Numbered from the stretch's first letter, positions 14,352 through 22,354 are shown. The stretch is DNA of 33,897 bases from CAZXCG01 sp964639205 (GCA_964639205.1 CAZXCG010000016.1:1-33897), one strand, 5' to 3'. Made by a program: numbers and translations. Notes: generated from the sequence alone by a model not told the origin.

Positions 14352-15356
14352 ATGGCTGTAAGTTTTGAAAGTATTGACAGAAGATTGCCTAAAATCCGGA
14401 AGTGCCTTGCCGAGTACGGTATAGCAAGTCTTGAGGAGGCAAGGGAGCTTTGCTTAAACGCCGGCTTCGATCCGTATCAAATAGTAAAAGGCGTTCAGCC
14501 CATCGCGTTTGAAAACGCCTGCTGGGCATATACCGTAGGCTGCGCCGTTGCGCTTAAAAAGGGCGTTAAAACCGCCGCCGACGCTGCCGAGGCTATAGGC
14601 ATAGGCATCGAGTCCTTTACAATTCCCGGCTCTGTTGCCGAGCAGAGAAGCGTCGGCATCGGTCACGGAAATCTCGGCGCTATGCTTCTCAGAGATGAAA
14701 CAAAGTGCTTTGCCTTCCTTGCAGGTCACGAAAGCTTTGCCGCCGCCGAGGGAGCTATCGGCATTGCGCGTAACGCTAACAAGGCGAGGAAAGAACCGCT
14801 CAAGGTAATCCTTAACGGTCTTGGCAAGGACGCCGCCTATATCATTTCAAGAATTAACGGATTTACATATGTAAAGACTGAGTTTGACTATTTTACAAGC
14901 GAGCTTAACATCGTTGAGAAGAAAGCCTTCTCAGACGGTGAAAGAGCTGCTGTTTACTGCTACGGCGCCGACGATGTAAGAGAGGGCGTCGCCATTATGC
15001 AGTACGAAAACGTGGGAGTTTCCATCACGGGCAACTCGACAAACCCCACCCGTTTCCAGCACCTTGTTGCGGGTACTTACAAGAAATGGGCGCTTGAAAA
15101 CGGAGTTAAATATTTCTCGGTTGCAAGCGGCGGCGGCACGGGAAGAACCCTTCACCCGGATAATATGGGCGCGGGTCCCGCTTCCTACGGTCTTACGGAT
15201 TCTATGGGTCGTATGCACGGCGACGCGCAGTTTGCGGGCTCTTCGTCTGTTCCGGCTCATGTTGAAATGATGGGTCTTATCGGAATGGGCAACAACCCGA
15301 TGGTCGGCGCGACCGTTGCCTGCGCCGTTGCGGTTTATGAGGCTCTTAACAAATAA
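14352..15356 (+). CDS. GGGtGRT family protein
   Basis: A 334-residue protein with the family's naming motif ASGGGTGRTLHPDNMGAGPA in its last quarter, plus MHGDAQFAGSSSVPAHVEMMGLIGMGNNPMVG near the C-terminus. It has no signal peptide and no membrane segments; Gly/Ala-rich stretches suggest a soluble nucleotide- or cofactor-binding fold. The start is ATG 14352, eight bases after AAGGAGGA (about 14336-14343); an in-frame codon at 14319 overlaps the upstream gene and lacks a ribosome site. It is operonic with the IscU-like scaffold gene. The family is known only by its motif (Pfam 'GGGtGRT'), and the biochemical role is undetermined. The pairing suggests an Fe-S or redox-linked function; that is inference. 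Confidence 0.9.
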   Translation: MAVSFESIDRRLPKIRKCLAEYGIASLEEARELCLNAGFDPYQIVKGVQPIAFENACWAYTVGCAVALKKGVKTAADAAEAIGIGIESFTIPGSVAEQRSVGIGHGNLGAMLLRDETKCFAFLAGHESFAAAEGAIGIARNANKARKEPLKVILNGLGKDAAYIISRINGFTYVKTEFDYFTSELNIVEKKAFSDGERAAVYCYGADDVREGVAIMQYENVGVSITGNSTNPTRFQHLVAGTYKKWALENGVKYFSVASGGGTGRTLHPDNMGAGPASYGLTDSMGRMHGDAQFAGSSSVPAHVEMMGLIGMGNNPMVGATVACAVAVYEALNK

Positions 15357-15383
15357 TAAAACCGCATTGAGCTGACTTTTTCG

Positions 15384-15416
15384 GACTTCCGGCCGCCGCG
15401 CCGGAAGTCTTTTTTA
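15384..15416 (+). terminator. Terminator after the GGGtGRT gene
   Basis: GACTTCCGG (15384-15392) pairs with CCGGAAGTC (15401-15409), followed by six T (15410-15415). Confidence 0.9.
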
Positions 15417-15448
15417 GTCGGCATATCCGCGGCATGGCGGTCTTAGAG

Positions 15449-15477
15449 TTGAATTTCAAGGCGGTTTGTGTTATGAT
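15449..15477 (+). promoter_or_regulatory. Promoter of the C_GCAxxG_C_C gene
   Basis: TTGAAT (15449-15454), 17 bases, and TATGAT (15472-15477), followed by the ribosome site AGGAG at 15487-15491. Confidence 0.7.
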
Positions 15478-15500
15478 ATATAAGTCAGGAGCGGGATATT

Positions 15501-15953
15501 ATGCAGGATAAAGGAAAAAGAGCAAAAGAGCTTTTTGAACAGGGCTACAACTGCGCTCAGGCAGTCCTTTTGGCGTTTGATGAGCTCGGCTTGGACGCAA
15601 AAACCGCAGCCATGCTTTCTTCTTCGTTCGGAGGGGGAATGGGCAGGATGCGCGAGGTCTGCGGCGCTGTGAGCGGAATGCTTATGGTGCTCGGCTTAAA
15701 ATACGGCTACGACGACCCGAAGGCGACCGAGCAAAAGCGCAGGCATTATGCAAGAGTTCAACTGCTTGCAAACGAGTTTAAAAGAGAAAACGGCTCCATA
15801 GTCTGCCGGGAGCTTTTGGGACTTGATAAAGCGGAAAAGGCAACGCCTAACGCAGAGGAACGCACCCGCGAATATTATCGCAAGCGCCCATGCGGAGAGC
15901 TTGTCAGAACGGCTGCGGAGCTTGCGCAAAAATATATTGAACAAAACGGCTGA
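15501..15953 (+). CDS. C_GCAxxG_C_C family putative redox protein
   Basis: A 150-residue protein carrying the family's dispersed cysteine pattern: GYNCAQAVL near the N-terminus, GGGMGRMREVCGAVSG in the middle (the C-GCAxxG element), IVCRELLG, and PCGELV near the C-terminus. These proteins are thought to bind a metal or Fe-S centre and are common in anaerobes; the exact reaction is unknown. The spacing and length are typical (about 140-160 residues). Start ATG 15501 lies nine bases after AGGAG. It begins a transcription unit with the secreted carboxypeptidase 20 bases downstream, with no clear functional link to it. Confidence 0.88.
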   Translation: MQDKGKRAKELFEQGYNCAQAVLLAFDELGLDAKTAAMLSSSFGGGMGRMREVCGAVSGMLMVLGLKYGYDDPKATEQKRRHYARVQLLANEFKRENGSIVCRELLGLDKAEKATPNAEERTREYYRKRPCGELVRTAAELAQKYIEQNG

Positions 15954-15973
15954 TTTTTTTGGAGAATTGCAAA

Positions 15974-17677
15974 ATGAAAAAGAGTTTTATTTGCTTTATA
16001 TGCGTTTTCGCCGCTTTTCTTTTATGTGCCGCCGTTTCGGCAGGAGCGCTGCGCACCGAAATCCCTGCTTCCGTTGACGGCGCCGTAGATTTGAACGGCG
16101 ACGGAATTTGCAGCATAAAAGACGTTAATATGATTTTAAATTATATTATAAACAAAGAAAAGCTGAGTGATGAGGCTCAGCAAAAGGCGGATATTGACGG
16201 AAACGGCGTTATCAACGTGCGCGACGCCACCGCGCTGCGCCGTATTGTTTTGTATAAGGATATTCCGGTCGAGCAAATAAATCTGTCAAGCACTGACTTA
16301 ACGCTTTATAAGGGCAAAACGGCAATTCTCGGCACTTCCGTCCTGCCGGATTATGCGAGCGTAAAAAAGCTTACGTTTGAAAGCAGTAATTCCGATATTG
16401 CCGCTGTCGAACAAAGCGGCAAAATAACCGCCGTCAGCGTCGGTTCCGCAGAAATCGCCGTTACGGCGGAAAGCGGAGTAAGCGCCGTGTGCAGGGTAAC
16501 GGTTGAGCCTCTGCCGGTTTCCGAGATCACCCTGAATAAAAGCGACGTATGGCTCTACACAGGCAGCACGGCGCAGCTTACCGCTTCCCTGAAGCCCTCA
16601 AACGCCGACGATAAAACCGTTTCCTATTCAAGCAACAACACAAGCGTAGCCACGGTAAGCTCAAGCGGAACGATAAAAGCAAAGAGCGCCGGAACGGCAA
16701 CAATTACCGCAACCGCGGCAAGCGGCGTAAAGACGAGCTGCCTTGTCAGCGTTTACAGCACCGTGGTAAATTACAGCGCCGTATATACCTCCGCCGCGGT
16801 AAAGCGCGACTGCGCTGTTTTGGAAAAAATGTTTCCCGAGCTTATAACTTACTCGTCCATTGGCACGTCGGTAAAAGGCAACTCCATTCCGCTGCTTACT
16901 CTCGGCAACGGCAGCCGGAAGGTCTGCGTTACCGCCGCCATACATTCCCGTGAAATTTTGACAACAAGCTTTGTTATGCGCTGCGCGGAGGAGTATGCAA
17001 AGGCGTATGTTGCAAACAAAACTTACGACGGCTACGATGTGAAGAGCCTGCTTGACCGATATACAATATATATCGTACCCGTAAGCAATCCCGACGGAAT
17101 GGACATTTACTCTGCCGGCGCTTCCGTTTTGTACAGCTACCCTAAGCTTGACGCCGAACGTCTTGAATTTAAAGGCAACGCAAACGGAGTAAATCTGAAC
17201 CGTAATTTTCCGTTTTATTGGAGTAAAATCACAACCGGAAGCATTTCCAACCGAACCAACACAAACCAAACCTATAAGGGAGCCTCAGCCGCCAGCGAAC
17301 CGGAAACTCAGGCGCTTATAAAGCTCTGCGACTCCAACAGCTTTCAGTGGATGTTTTCTATGCATTTGCGCGGCGACGTTATTTATTGGAGCGACACTGT
17401 CAACACCGTGAGCGCGGCCGACAGGAGGCTTGCAAACGCGCTTTCGAGTAAATGCGGATTTTATCTTATGCCCGCCACAAATTATGTAAACGGCTACGGA
17501 GGAGGCTTTGAAAATTACTTCCGCTATGCCTACGGCAAGCCCGGATTTTGTGTGGAGCTGGTCTCCGAAAGCGTTCCCACGCCTACCTATCCCGCTTATT
17601 ATAATACCGTATTCAACACTGCTACAAGGTGGAGCTCAACACGATCTATCTTTTTGGCGGCGCTTGATAATACGTGA
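15974..17677 (+). CDS. Secreted M14 zinc carboxypeptidase with N-terminal dockerin and two BIG2 domains
   Basis: A 567-residue exported protein. Residues 1-24 are a signal peptide (KK, then a hydrophobic core, then AVSAGA). Residues 36-95 are a type I dockerin with two calcium loops, D39-LNGDGICSIK-D50 and D73-IDGNGVINVR-D84. Residues about 98-177 and 184-260 are two BIG2 Ig-like domains (VSVGSAEIAV, AKSAGTATIT). Residues about 268-567 are a peptidase M14 domain: zinc ligands H324 and E327 in HSREI and H464 in MHLRGD, substrate-binding R410 in NLNRNF, catalytic E528 in FCVELV. It would remove C-terminal residues from peptides, or act on wall peptides. The start is ATG 15974 with GGAG nine bases before; TTG 15959 is rejected. 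The dockerin placed directly after the signal, not at the C-terminus, is unusual. Confidence 0.92.
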   Translation: MKKSFICFICVFAAFLLCAAVSAGALRTEIPASVDGAVDLNGDGICSIKDVNMILNYIINKEKLSDEAQQKADIDGNGVINVRDATALRRIVLYKDIPVEQINLSSTDLTLYKGKTAILGTSVLPDYASVKKLTFESSNSDIAAVEQSGKITAVSVGSAEIAVTAESGVSAVCRVTVEPLPVSEITLNKSDVWLYTGSTAQLTASLKPSNADDKTVSYSSNNTSVATVSSSGTIKAKSAGTATITATAASGVKTSCLVSVYSTVVNYSAVYTSAAVKRDCAVLEKMFPELITYSSIGTSVKGNSIPLLTLGNGSRKVCVTAAIHSREILTTSFVMRCAEEYAKAYVANKTYDGYDVKSLLDRYTIYIVPVSNPDGMDIYSAGASVLYSYPKLDAERLEFKGNANGVNLNRNFPFYWSKITTGSISNRTNTNQTYKGASAASEPETQALIKLCDSNSFQWMFSMHLRGDVIYWSDTVNTVSAADRRLANALSSKCGFYLMPATNYVNGYGGGFENYFRYAYGKPGFCVELVSESVPTPTYPAYYNTVFNTATRWSSTRSIFLAALDNT

Positions 17678-17699
17678 ACATCATAAAGGAGAAACGGTC

Positions 17700-19196
17700 A
17701 TGTTAAATAACGAATGGAAGCGCTTTAAAAGCGGCACCGATATTCGCGGAACAGCAAGCGACTCGGCTGAGGAGGGGCCCTTAAATCTTACCGACGGCGT
17801 AATTAAAGCCATAACCGGCGGATTTTTGCTTTGGACGCAGGAAAAGTGCGGAAAGCCGGCGCGGCAGCTCTGCATTTCCGTGGGCAGGGACTGCCGCATT
17901 TCGGGACCGCGCATTTTAAAGACTGTGTGCGAAACACTCGTCGCCGCCGGAGTCACCGTCTTAAACTGCGGACTGTCCTCAACTCCGGCTATGTTTATGA
18001 CGACAGTCGATTTAAACTCCGACGCCGCCGTGCAGATAACCGCCAGCCATCACCCCTATAACCGCAACGGACTGAAATTTTTTACACGCGCCGGCGGGCT
18101 TGAAAGCAGCGACATTGAGCAGATCCTGCTTAAAGCGCAAAACGGCGAAGCTCCCGCCGACGGAAAGGGAGGAAGGATTGAAAACGTCGATTATATGAAC
18201 CGTTACTGCGAGCATTTGCGTGAAATTATAAAGAAGGGCGTGAATGCGCGGAATTACGATTTGCCGCTTGAGGGATTCCATATTGTTGTCGACGCCGGCA
18301 ACGGCGTGGGAGGCTTTTACGCCGACAAGGTTCTCAAACCGCTCGGAGCGGATATTTCCGGCAGTCAATATTTGGAGCCTGACGGAAGGTTTCCAAACCA
18401 CATTCCGAACCCCGAAAACGCGCAGGCTATGGATTCCGTATGCAAGGCAGTGCTGAAAAGCGGCGCCGATTTGGGCGTTATTTTTGACACTGACGTTGAT
18501 CGCGGCGGCGCCGTTGACAGATACGGAAACGAGATAAACCGCAACCGCCTTGTGGCTGTAGCGTCGGCAATTGCGCTTGAAGGCGGAGGCGGCACGGTCG
18601 TTACGGATTCAATAACTTCAAGCGGACTTAAAGAATATATCGAAAATGTACTCGGGGGCAGACATTACCGTTACCGCAGGGGGTATAAAAACGTTATAAA
18701 CAAAGCGATTGAGCTTAACTCGAAGGGCATAGACTGCCCGCTTGCCATAGAAACATCGGGTCACGCTGCAATGCGCGAGAATTATTTTTTGGACGACGGC
18801 GCTTATCTGTGCACAAAAATTATTATAAAAACGGCTCAGCTTCGTTCCGAGGGGAAAGAGCTTGATTCCCTGCTCGAGGGGCTTAAGGAGCCCCTTGAAA
18901 GCCGCGAGATCCGCATTAAAATTACAGACCCGGAATTCAGAGCCTGCGGCGAGCGCATAATTTCGGAGCTGGAACAGTACGGCAAAAAGCAAAACTGGCA
19001 GATTGCCGACGATAACCGCGAGGGAATCCGCGTTTCCTTCGGCGAGGGCGAGGGCAGCGGTTGGTTTTTGCTGCGTTTGTCGGTTCACGACCCTATTATG
19101 CCCCTTAATATTGAAAGCGACGAGGTCGGCGGCGTCGAAACGATTTACGGCAAGCTTAAAGCGTTTCTCGATTCCGCGAGGGGCATTTCCCTGTAA
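17700..19196 (+). CDS. Phosphoglucomutase/phosphomannomutase family protein
   Basis: A 498-residue alpha-D-phosphohexomutase that interconverts hexose 1- and 6-phosphates, feeding glycogen, wall and exopolysaccharide synthesis. Domain 1 has KSGTDIRGTA and the phosphoserine loop TASHHP (Ser116). Domain 2 has the metal loop DTDVDRGG (usually DGDxDR). Domain 3 has the sugar loop ETSGHAAMRENYFLDDGAY. Domain 4 ends with the phosphate-binding RVSFGEGEGSGWFLLR...HDP region. The variants (HHP for HNP, DTD for DGD, ETSGH for EESGH) mark a diverged subgroup, so the substrate (glucose or mannose) is not fixed. Start ATG 17700 has AAAGGAG about eight bases upstream and follows the carboxypeptidase by 22 bases. 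Confidence 0.9.
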   Translation: MLNNEWKRFKSGTDIRGTASDSAEEGPLNLTDGVIKAITGGFLLWTQEKCGKPARQLCISVGRDCRISGPRILKTVCETLVAAGVTVLNCGLSSTPAMFMTTVDLNSDAAVQITASHHPYNRNGLKFFTRAGGLESSDIEQILLKAQNGEAPADGKGGRIENVDYMNRYCEHLREIIKKGVNARNYDLPLEGFHIVVDAGNGVGGFYADKVLKPLGADISGSQYLEPDGRFPNHIPNPENAQAMDSVCKAVLKSGADLGVIFDTDVDRGGAVDRYGNEINRNRLVAVASAIALEGGGGTVVTDSITSSGLKEYIENVLGGRHYRYRRGYKNVINKAIELNSKGIDCPLAIETSGHAAMRENYFLDDGAYLCTKIIIKTAQLRSEGKELDSLLEGLKEPLESREIRIKITDPEFRACGERIISELEQYGKKQNWQIADDNREGIRVSFGEGEGSGWFLLRLSVHDPIMPLNIESDEVGGVETIYGKLKAFLDSARGISL

Positions 19197-19227
19197 TTTT
19201 GCGGAATACTCCGTGCATTTTAAATTT

Positions 19228-19372
19228 TAACTTAGGCAAAGACGTCCCCGGCCTCTAAGGCGGCGGATTCCATTTTCGGAATCAGTGGGAGATACAATCG
19301 CCCACCGATTTCTCGGGCAGTTGACGTTGCCGTTTGCCGCGTTGAATGACGGGGAAAAGCCGCTTATTGAAT
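19228..19372 (+). repeat. Structured ~145-bp dispersed repeat, copy C
   Basis: Homologous to 13290-13432 in the same orientation, beginning AACTTAGGCAAAGACGTCC and ending CGCTTATTGAAT. Differences mostly keep the stems: the GGCAGC/GCTGCC hairpin becomes GGCAGT/GTTGCC (two wobble pairs), and the inner stem becomes GTGGG (19285-19289) with CCCAC (19301-19305). It fills most of the 201-base gap between the phosphohexomutase and rimM, ending 26 bases before the rimM start. Confidence 0.85.
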
Positions 19373-19397
19373 TTATTGACGGGTAAGGAGAAACCAA

Positions 19398-19907
19398 ATG
19401 CAGCAATATCTTGAAGCAGGTCGAATCGTGGGAGCACACGCCCTCAAGGGAGAGGTGCGGGTGGAAGTATGGTGCAATTCGATTGCAGAATTCTGCGCGC
19501 TCAAAACCCTTTATTTTGATTCCGGCAAAGAAAAAATCGAGGTCAAAAGCCGCCCGAACAAAAATATAGCGATAATGAAAATAAAAGGCGTGGAGACGGT
19601 CGGCGCGGCCGACGCGCTGCGGGGCAAAAAGATTTATCTTAACCGCGCGGATATAACGCTTGAGCCGGGCGAATATTTCATTCAGGATCTTATTGGGCTT
19701 ACGGTAAAAGACGCGGACAGCGGCGAAATTTACGGAACATTGCTTTCGGTTTTTAATACGGGAGCCAACGACATTTATCAAATGCGGGCAAAAAACGGCA
19801 AGGACGTATATATTCCGGTAATCGACGAGATTGTTTTGAGCGTTGAGCCGGAAAACGGCGCGGTTTTAATAAAACCGATGAAAGGACTATTTGAGGATGA
19901 GAATTGA
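19398..19907 (+). CDS. rimM: Ribosome maturation factor RimM
   Basis: A 169-residue protein: an N-terminal RimM beta-barrel (AGRIVGAHALKGEVRVEV, conserved G-x-x-G-x-x-G-E region), then a PRC-barrel half (GEYFIQDLIGLTV...YGTLLSVFNTGANDIYQM, KDVYIPVIDEIVLSVE). It binds S19/30S precursors and helps assemble the 30S head. Start ATG 19398 has AAGGAG at 19385-19390. It overlaps trmD by 11 bases, the common rimM-trmD arrangement. The upstream neighbour is repeat copy C, not rpsP/KH-domain genes as in many Firmicutes, so the classical rpsP-rimM-trmD-rplS cluster is broken here. Confidence 0.95.
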   Translation: MQQYLEAGRIVGAHALKGEVRVEVWCNSIAEFCALKTLYFDSGKEKIEVKSRPNKNIAIMKIKGVETVGAADALRGKKIYLNRADITLEPGEYFIQDLIGLTVKDADSGEIYGTLLSVFNTGANDIYQMRAKNGKDVYIPVIDEIVLSVEPENGAVLIKPMKGLFEDEN

Positions 19908-20628
19908 CCTTATTACTCTGTTTCCCGAAATGTGCGAGGCGGTGCTGTCGGAAAGTGTAATCGGCAGGGCGCGGGCAAAGGGGGTAATCGAGATTGAATG
20001 TCATCAGCTCAGAGATTTTGCTTTTGACAAGCACCGCCGTGTTGACGATGCTCCCTACGGCGGCGGAATGGGAATGGTAATGATGTGCGAGCCGATAGCC
20101 CTTTGCTTTGAAAGCGTATGCAGGCAGCTCGGCGAAAAGCCGTACTTTGTGTATATGTCGCCGCAGGGCGGGGTTCTCACTCAGCGGAAGCTCAAGGAGC
20201 TGTCGGGGAAAAAGAACATCTGCGTGCTTTGCGGTCATTACGAGGGCGTTGACGAGCGTGTGCTCGAAGAGCTTATAGACGAAGAAATTTCAATAGGCGA
20301 CTATGTGCTTACGGGAGGCGAACTGCCCGCGCTCGTATTTGCGGACGCACTGTGCCGCCTTGTTCCCGGAGTGCTTTCGGACGATGAGTGCTTTACGGAG
20401 GAAAGTCACTACGATGGATTGCTTGAGTACCCTCAGTACACACGCCCCGCGGTGTGGCGTTCAAGGGAGGTTCCGCCGGAAATTTTGAGCGGACATCATG
20501 AAAATATAAAGCAGTGGCGGCGTATGCAAAGCCTGCTGAGAACCGCCGAAAAGCGTCCGGATCTGCTCGAGAAAGCAAATTTGACCGAAAAGGAGCGGGA
20601 AATACTGGAAAAATTTTCCGCAAAATAG
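19897..20628 (+). CDS. trmD: tRNA (guanine-N1)-methyltransferase
   Basis: A 243-residue SPOUT methyltransferase that makes m1G37 in tRNAs reading CNN codons and so prevents +1 frameshifting. Visible motifs are MRIDLITLFPEMCEAVL at the start, DDAPYGGGMGMVM, LCGHYEGVDERV (the AdoMet-binding trefoil-knot loop) and ISIGDYVLTGGELPALV, then EYPQYTRPAVW and SGHHENIKQWRR in the tRNA-binding C-terminal domain. The start is ATG 19897, translationally coupled to rimM (11-base overlap), with GAAAGGAC upstream. The stop abuts the structured RNA candidate; no rplS follows. Confidence 0.97.
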   Translation: MRIDLITLFPEMCEAVLSESVIGRARAKGVIEIECHQLRDFAFDKHRRVDDAPYGGGMGMVMMCEPIALCFESVCRQLGEKPYFVYMSPQGGVLTQRKLKELSGKKNICVLCGHYEGVDERVLEELIDEEISIGDYVLTGGELPALVFADALCRLVPGVLSDDECFTEESHYDGLLEYPQYTRPAVWRSREVPPEILSGHHENIKQWRRMQSLLRTAEKRPDLLEKANLTEKEREILEKFSAK

Positions 20629-20850
20629 GCGCTCAGGGAGGATTAAATTCGGATTTTTACCCCCGTAAAGCCTTAAATAAGCGTGCCTGAAGCCGCCTGC
20701 GCAGGTTTGGTGAACGGGTCGAGCCGTTCAATGCTTCAGCCGAGGCTGTAATCCTCCGCCGCAGCGCCGAAAATTCCGTAATTGCTGCCGCGGGCAGACC
20801 ACGTTTCTGGCAATCTTGACAGGACGCCGCTCCGATTTAAAATAATTACC
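20628..20850 (+). ncRNA. Candidate structured non-coding RNA downstream of trmD
   Basis: The gap after trmD folds into nested helices. P1: GGCGCT (20628-20633) with AGCGCC (20763-20768). P2: GGAGGATTA (20637-20645) with TAATCCTCC (20749-20757). P3: AGCCT (20669-20673) with AGGCT (20743-20747). P4: CTGAAGC (20687-20693) with GCTTCAG (20733-20739). A further hairpin is AACGG (20713-20717) with CCGTT (20724-20728). CCCGT (20662-20666) could form a pseudoknot with ACGGG (20714-20718). More helices follow (ATTGC/GCAAT about 20780-20815 around a CTGCC/GGCAG hairpin). There is no believable reading frame. It is not tRNA, SRP RNA or tmRNA by eye. A known widespread class of Firmicute RNA (raiA-type, for instance) is possible but not shown. 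The 3' end is uncertain. Confidence 0.6.
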
Positions 20851-20964
20851 AAATACTGTTTTCTTTTACAGTTGATTTCTTTTTTTTCTACCGTAAATTT
20901 GCACAAATAATGCTTTTTAAACTAAAATCCAATCGTAAATCAAACCAAAAATGTGATTTGGGTG

Positions 20965-20993
20965 TTGACCTATCTTAAAAAGAAATGTATAAT
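20965..20993 (+). promoter_or_regulatory. Promoter of the HPr gene
   Basis: TTGACC (20965-20970), 17 bases, then a perfect TATAAT (20988-20993), about 75 bases before the HPr start. Confidence 0.82.
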
Positions 20994-21069
20994 ACTAATC
21001 AGGCAGCATTTGGCATTTTATCTGTTAATTCGTATGAGTTTTTATTTTTTTAAAGAAAGGGTTTTGATG

Positions 21070-21333
21070 ATGTATACAAAAGAAGTAATGGTTCAAAACA
21101 AAGCCGGCTTGCACGCACGCCCTGCAACATTCTTTATTCAAAAGGCAAACGAATTTAAGGCTACTGTTTGGATTGAAAAGGAAGAAAGAAGAGTAAATGC
21201 AAAAAGTCTGCTCGGCGTTCTTTCTTTGGGTATAGTAGGCGGAACGAGCATCAAAATTATAGCCGACGGCGCCGACGAAAAGGAAGCGGTCGATGAACTT
21301 ATAGCTTTGGTAGAATCCGGTTTCGCCGACTGA
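21070..21333 (+). CDS. ptsH: HPr family phosphocarrier protein
   Basis: An 87-residue HPr-like protein. NKAGLHARPATFF holds the phosphoryl-accepting His15, and RRVNAKSLLGVLSLGI holds the regulatory Ser46. Both fall at the canonical numbers when the second of two adjacent ATG codons (21067, 21070) is used, which is also better spaced (nine bases) from GAAAGG. In Firmicutes, HPr passes phosphate from enzyme I to sugar permeases and, when Ser-phosphorylated by HPrK, serves as corepressor of CcpA. The gene stands alone between its own promoter and terminator, with no ptsI beside it, so it may be either the main HPr or a Crh-like or regulatory copy; the presence of His15 argues for a true HPr. Confidence 0.9.
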   Translation: MYTKEVMVQNKAGLHARPATFFIQKANEFKATVWIEKEERRVNAKSLLGVLSLGIVGGTSIKIIADGADEKEAVDELIALVESGFAD

Positions 21334-21355
21334 TTATTCATCTTTAAGCTTTCAG

Positions 21356-21387
21356 GCAGAAGCACAACAGAGGTGCTTCTGCTTTTT
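21356..21387 (+). terminator. Terminator after the HPr gene
   Basis: GCAGAAGCAC (21356-21365) pairs perfectly with GTGCTTCTGC (21373-21382), then five T. Confidence 0.9.
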
Positions 21388-21425
21388 ACTTTAATGTCGG
21401 CGCTTGTGCTGCAAAGGAGAAACAC

Positions 21426-22244
21426 ATGGGCATAAAGGCAATTTTTTCGGATATGGACGGAACTTTGCTGGTTGACAACTTTTCCACAACGCGGGAAAAT
21501 ATCCTGGCAATCGAGCGAGCCGCCGCGGCGGGGATATGTTTTGTTCCCGCAACCGGACGCGCTCTCGGAGATATTCCCCGGCAGATACTTGATATTCGCG
21601 GCCTTAAATATATGATCCTTGCAAACGGAGCCATGGTTTACGACGTTGTAAATAAGAAGATAATTTTTGACGATTATATGGATAAGCAAAAGGTCATTAA
21701 TCTGTTAAGCTGCGAGCAGCTCAAGGACGCCTGCTATTTTGCTATGATAAACGGGCTGAGCCATTATCAGAAAAGTATGTTTGAAAATGTTAAAGGCACG
21801 CCTATTTACGGCGTTTTAAATGAATTTTTAAATTATAATATCGTACTCGACGAGGATTTGTTTGACGCTGTATGTAAAGAAGAAAACCGGGTTGAAAAGC
21901 TGGTAATATATTTCCGAGACTCGGAGCATATGTTTAATGCGGTAAACGCTCTGCCTCAGCTTTTGGATTTCGACTGCGCCAATTCTTTTATCAATAACAT
22001 AGAGCTTACCAAAAAGGGGATAAGCAAGGCTCACGGAATCGGCTTCCTGTGCGATATGCTGAACATAAAAGCAGAGGAAACCGTCACAATCGGAGACAGC
22101 GGCAACGACGTTGGGATGCTTTCCTTTACGAAAAACTCGTATGCTGTGGCAAACGCTATGCCTGCCGCAAAAAAAGCCGCGCGGCATCAAGCGCCCTCAA
22201 ACCTTGAAAACGCGGTGGCGTTTGTTATAAAAAAGTATCTGTAG
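21426..22244 (+). CDS. Cof-type HAD family hydrolase
   Basis: A 272-residue HAD phosphatase. Motif I is FSDMDGTLL (nucleophile Asp9, acid/base Asp11), motif II lies in FVPATGRAL, and motif IV is TIGDSGNDVGML; a type C2 cap occupies about residues 85-190. Cof/YbjI-type enzymes dephosphorylate sugar phosphates, FMN or PLP-related compounds with low specificity, so a substrate cannot be named. The penultimate lysine motif sits near IELTKKGISKAHGI. Start ATG 21426 is preceded by AAAGGAGA. It follows the HPr terminator by under 40 bases, with no clear promoter of its own, and may share a transcript with the CobO-like gene. Confidence 0.9.
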   Translation: MGIKAIFSDMDGTLLVDNFSTTRENILAIERAAAAGICFVPATGRALGDIPRQILDIRGLKYMILANGAMVYDVVNKKIIFDDYMDKQKVINLLSCEQLKDACYFAMINGLSHYQKSMFENVKGTPIYGVLNEFLNYNIVLDEDLFDAVCKEENRVEKLVIYFRDSEHMFNAVNALPQLLDFDCANSFINNIELTKKGISKAHGIGFLCDMLNIKAEETVTIGDSGNDVGMLSFTKNSYAVANAMPAAKKAARHQAPSNLENAVAFVIKKYL

Positions 22245-22354
22245 CTGCTCTGCGGAGGTTTACGGAGCAAAAACCGGCGCGCCCGAGAGCGCCGCGGTTA
22301 ATGCTGCTATGCACCGAAAAAATTATCGTGTGCGTTTGAAACGGAGGTTTTATA

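Noticed and set aside
20629..21066. A missed rplS or other gene after trmD
   Set aside because: No frame in the gap encodes an L19-like or other credible protein; the gap is instead filled by RNA-like pairing and the HPr promoter.
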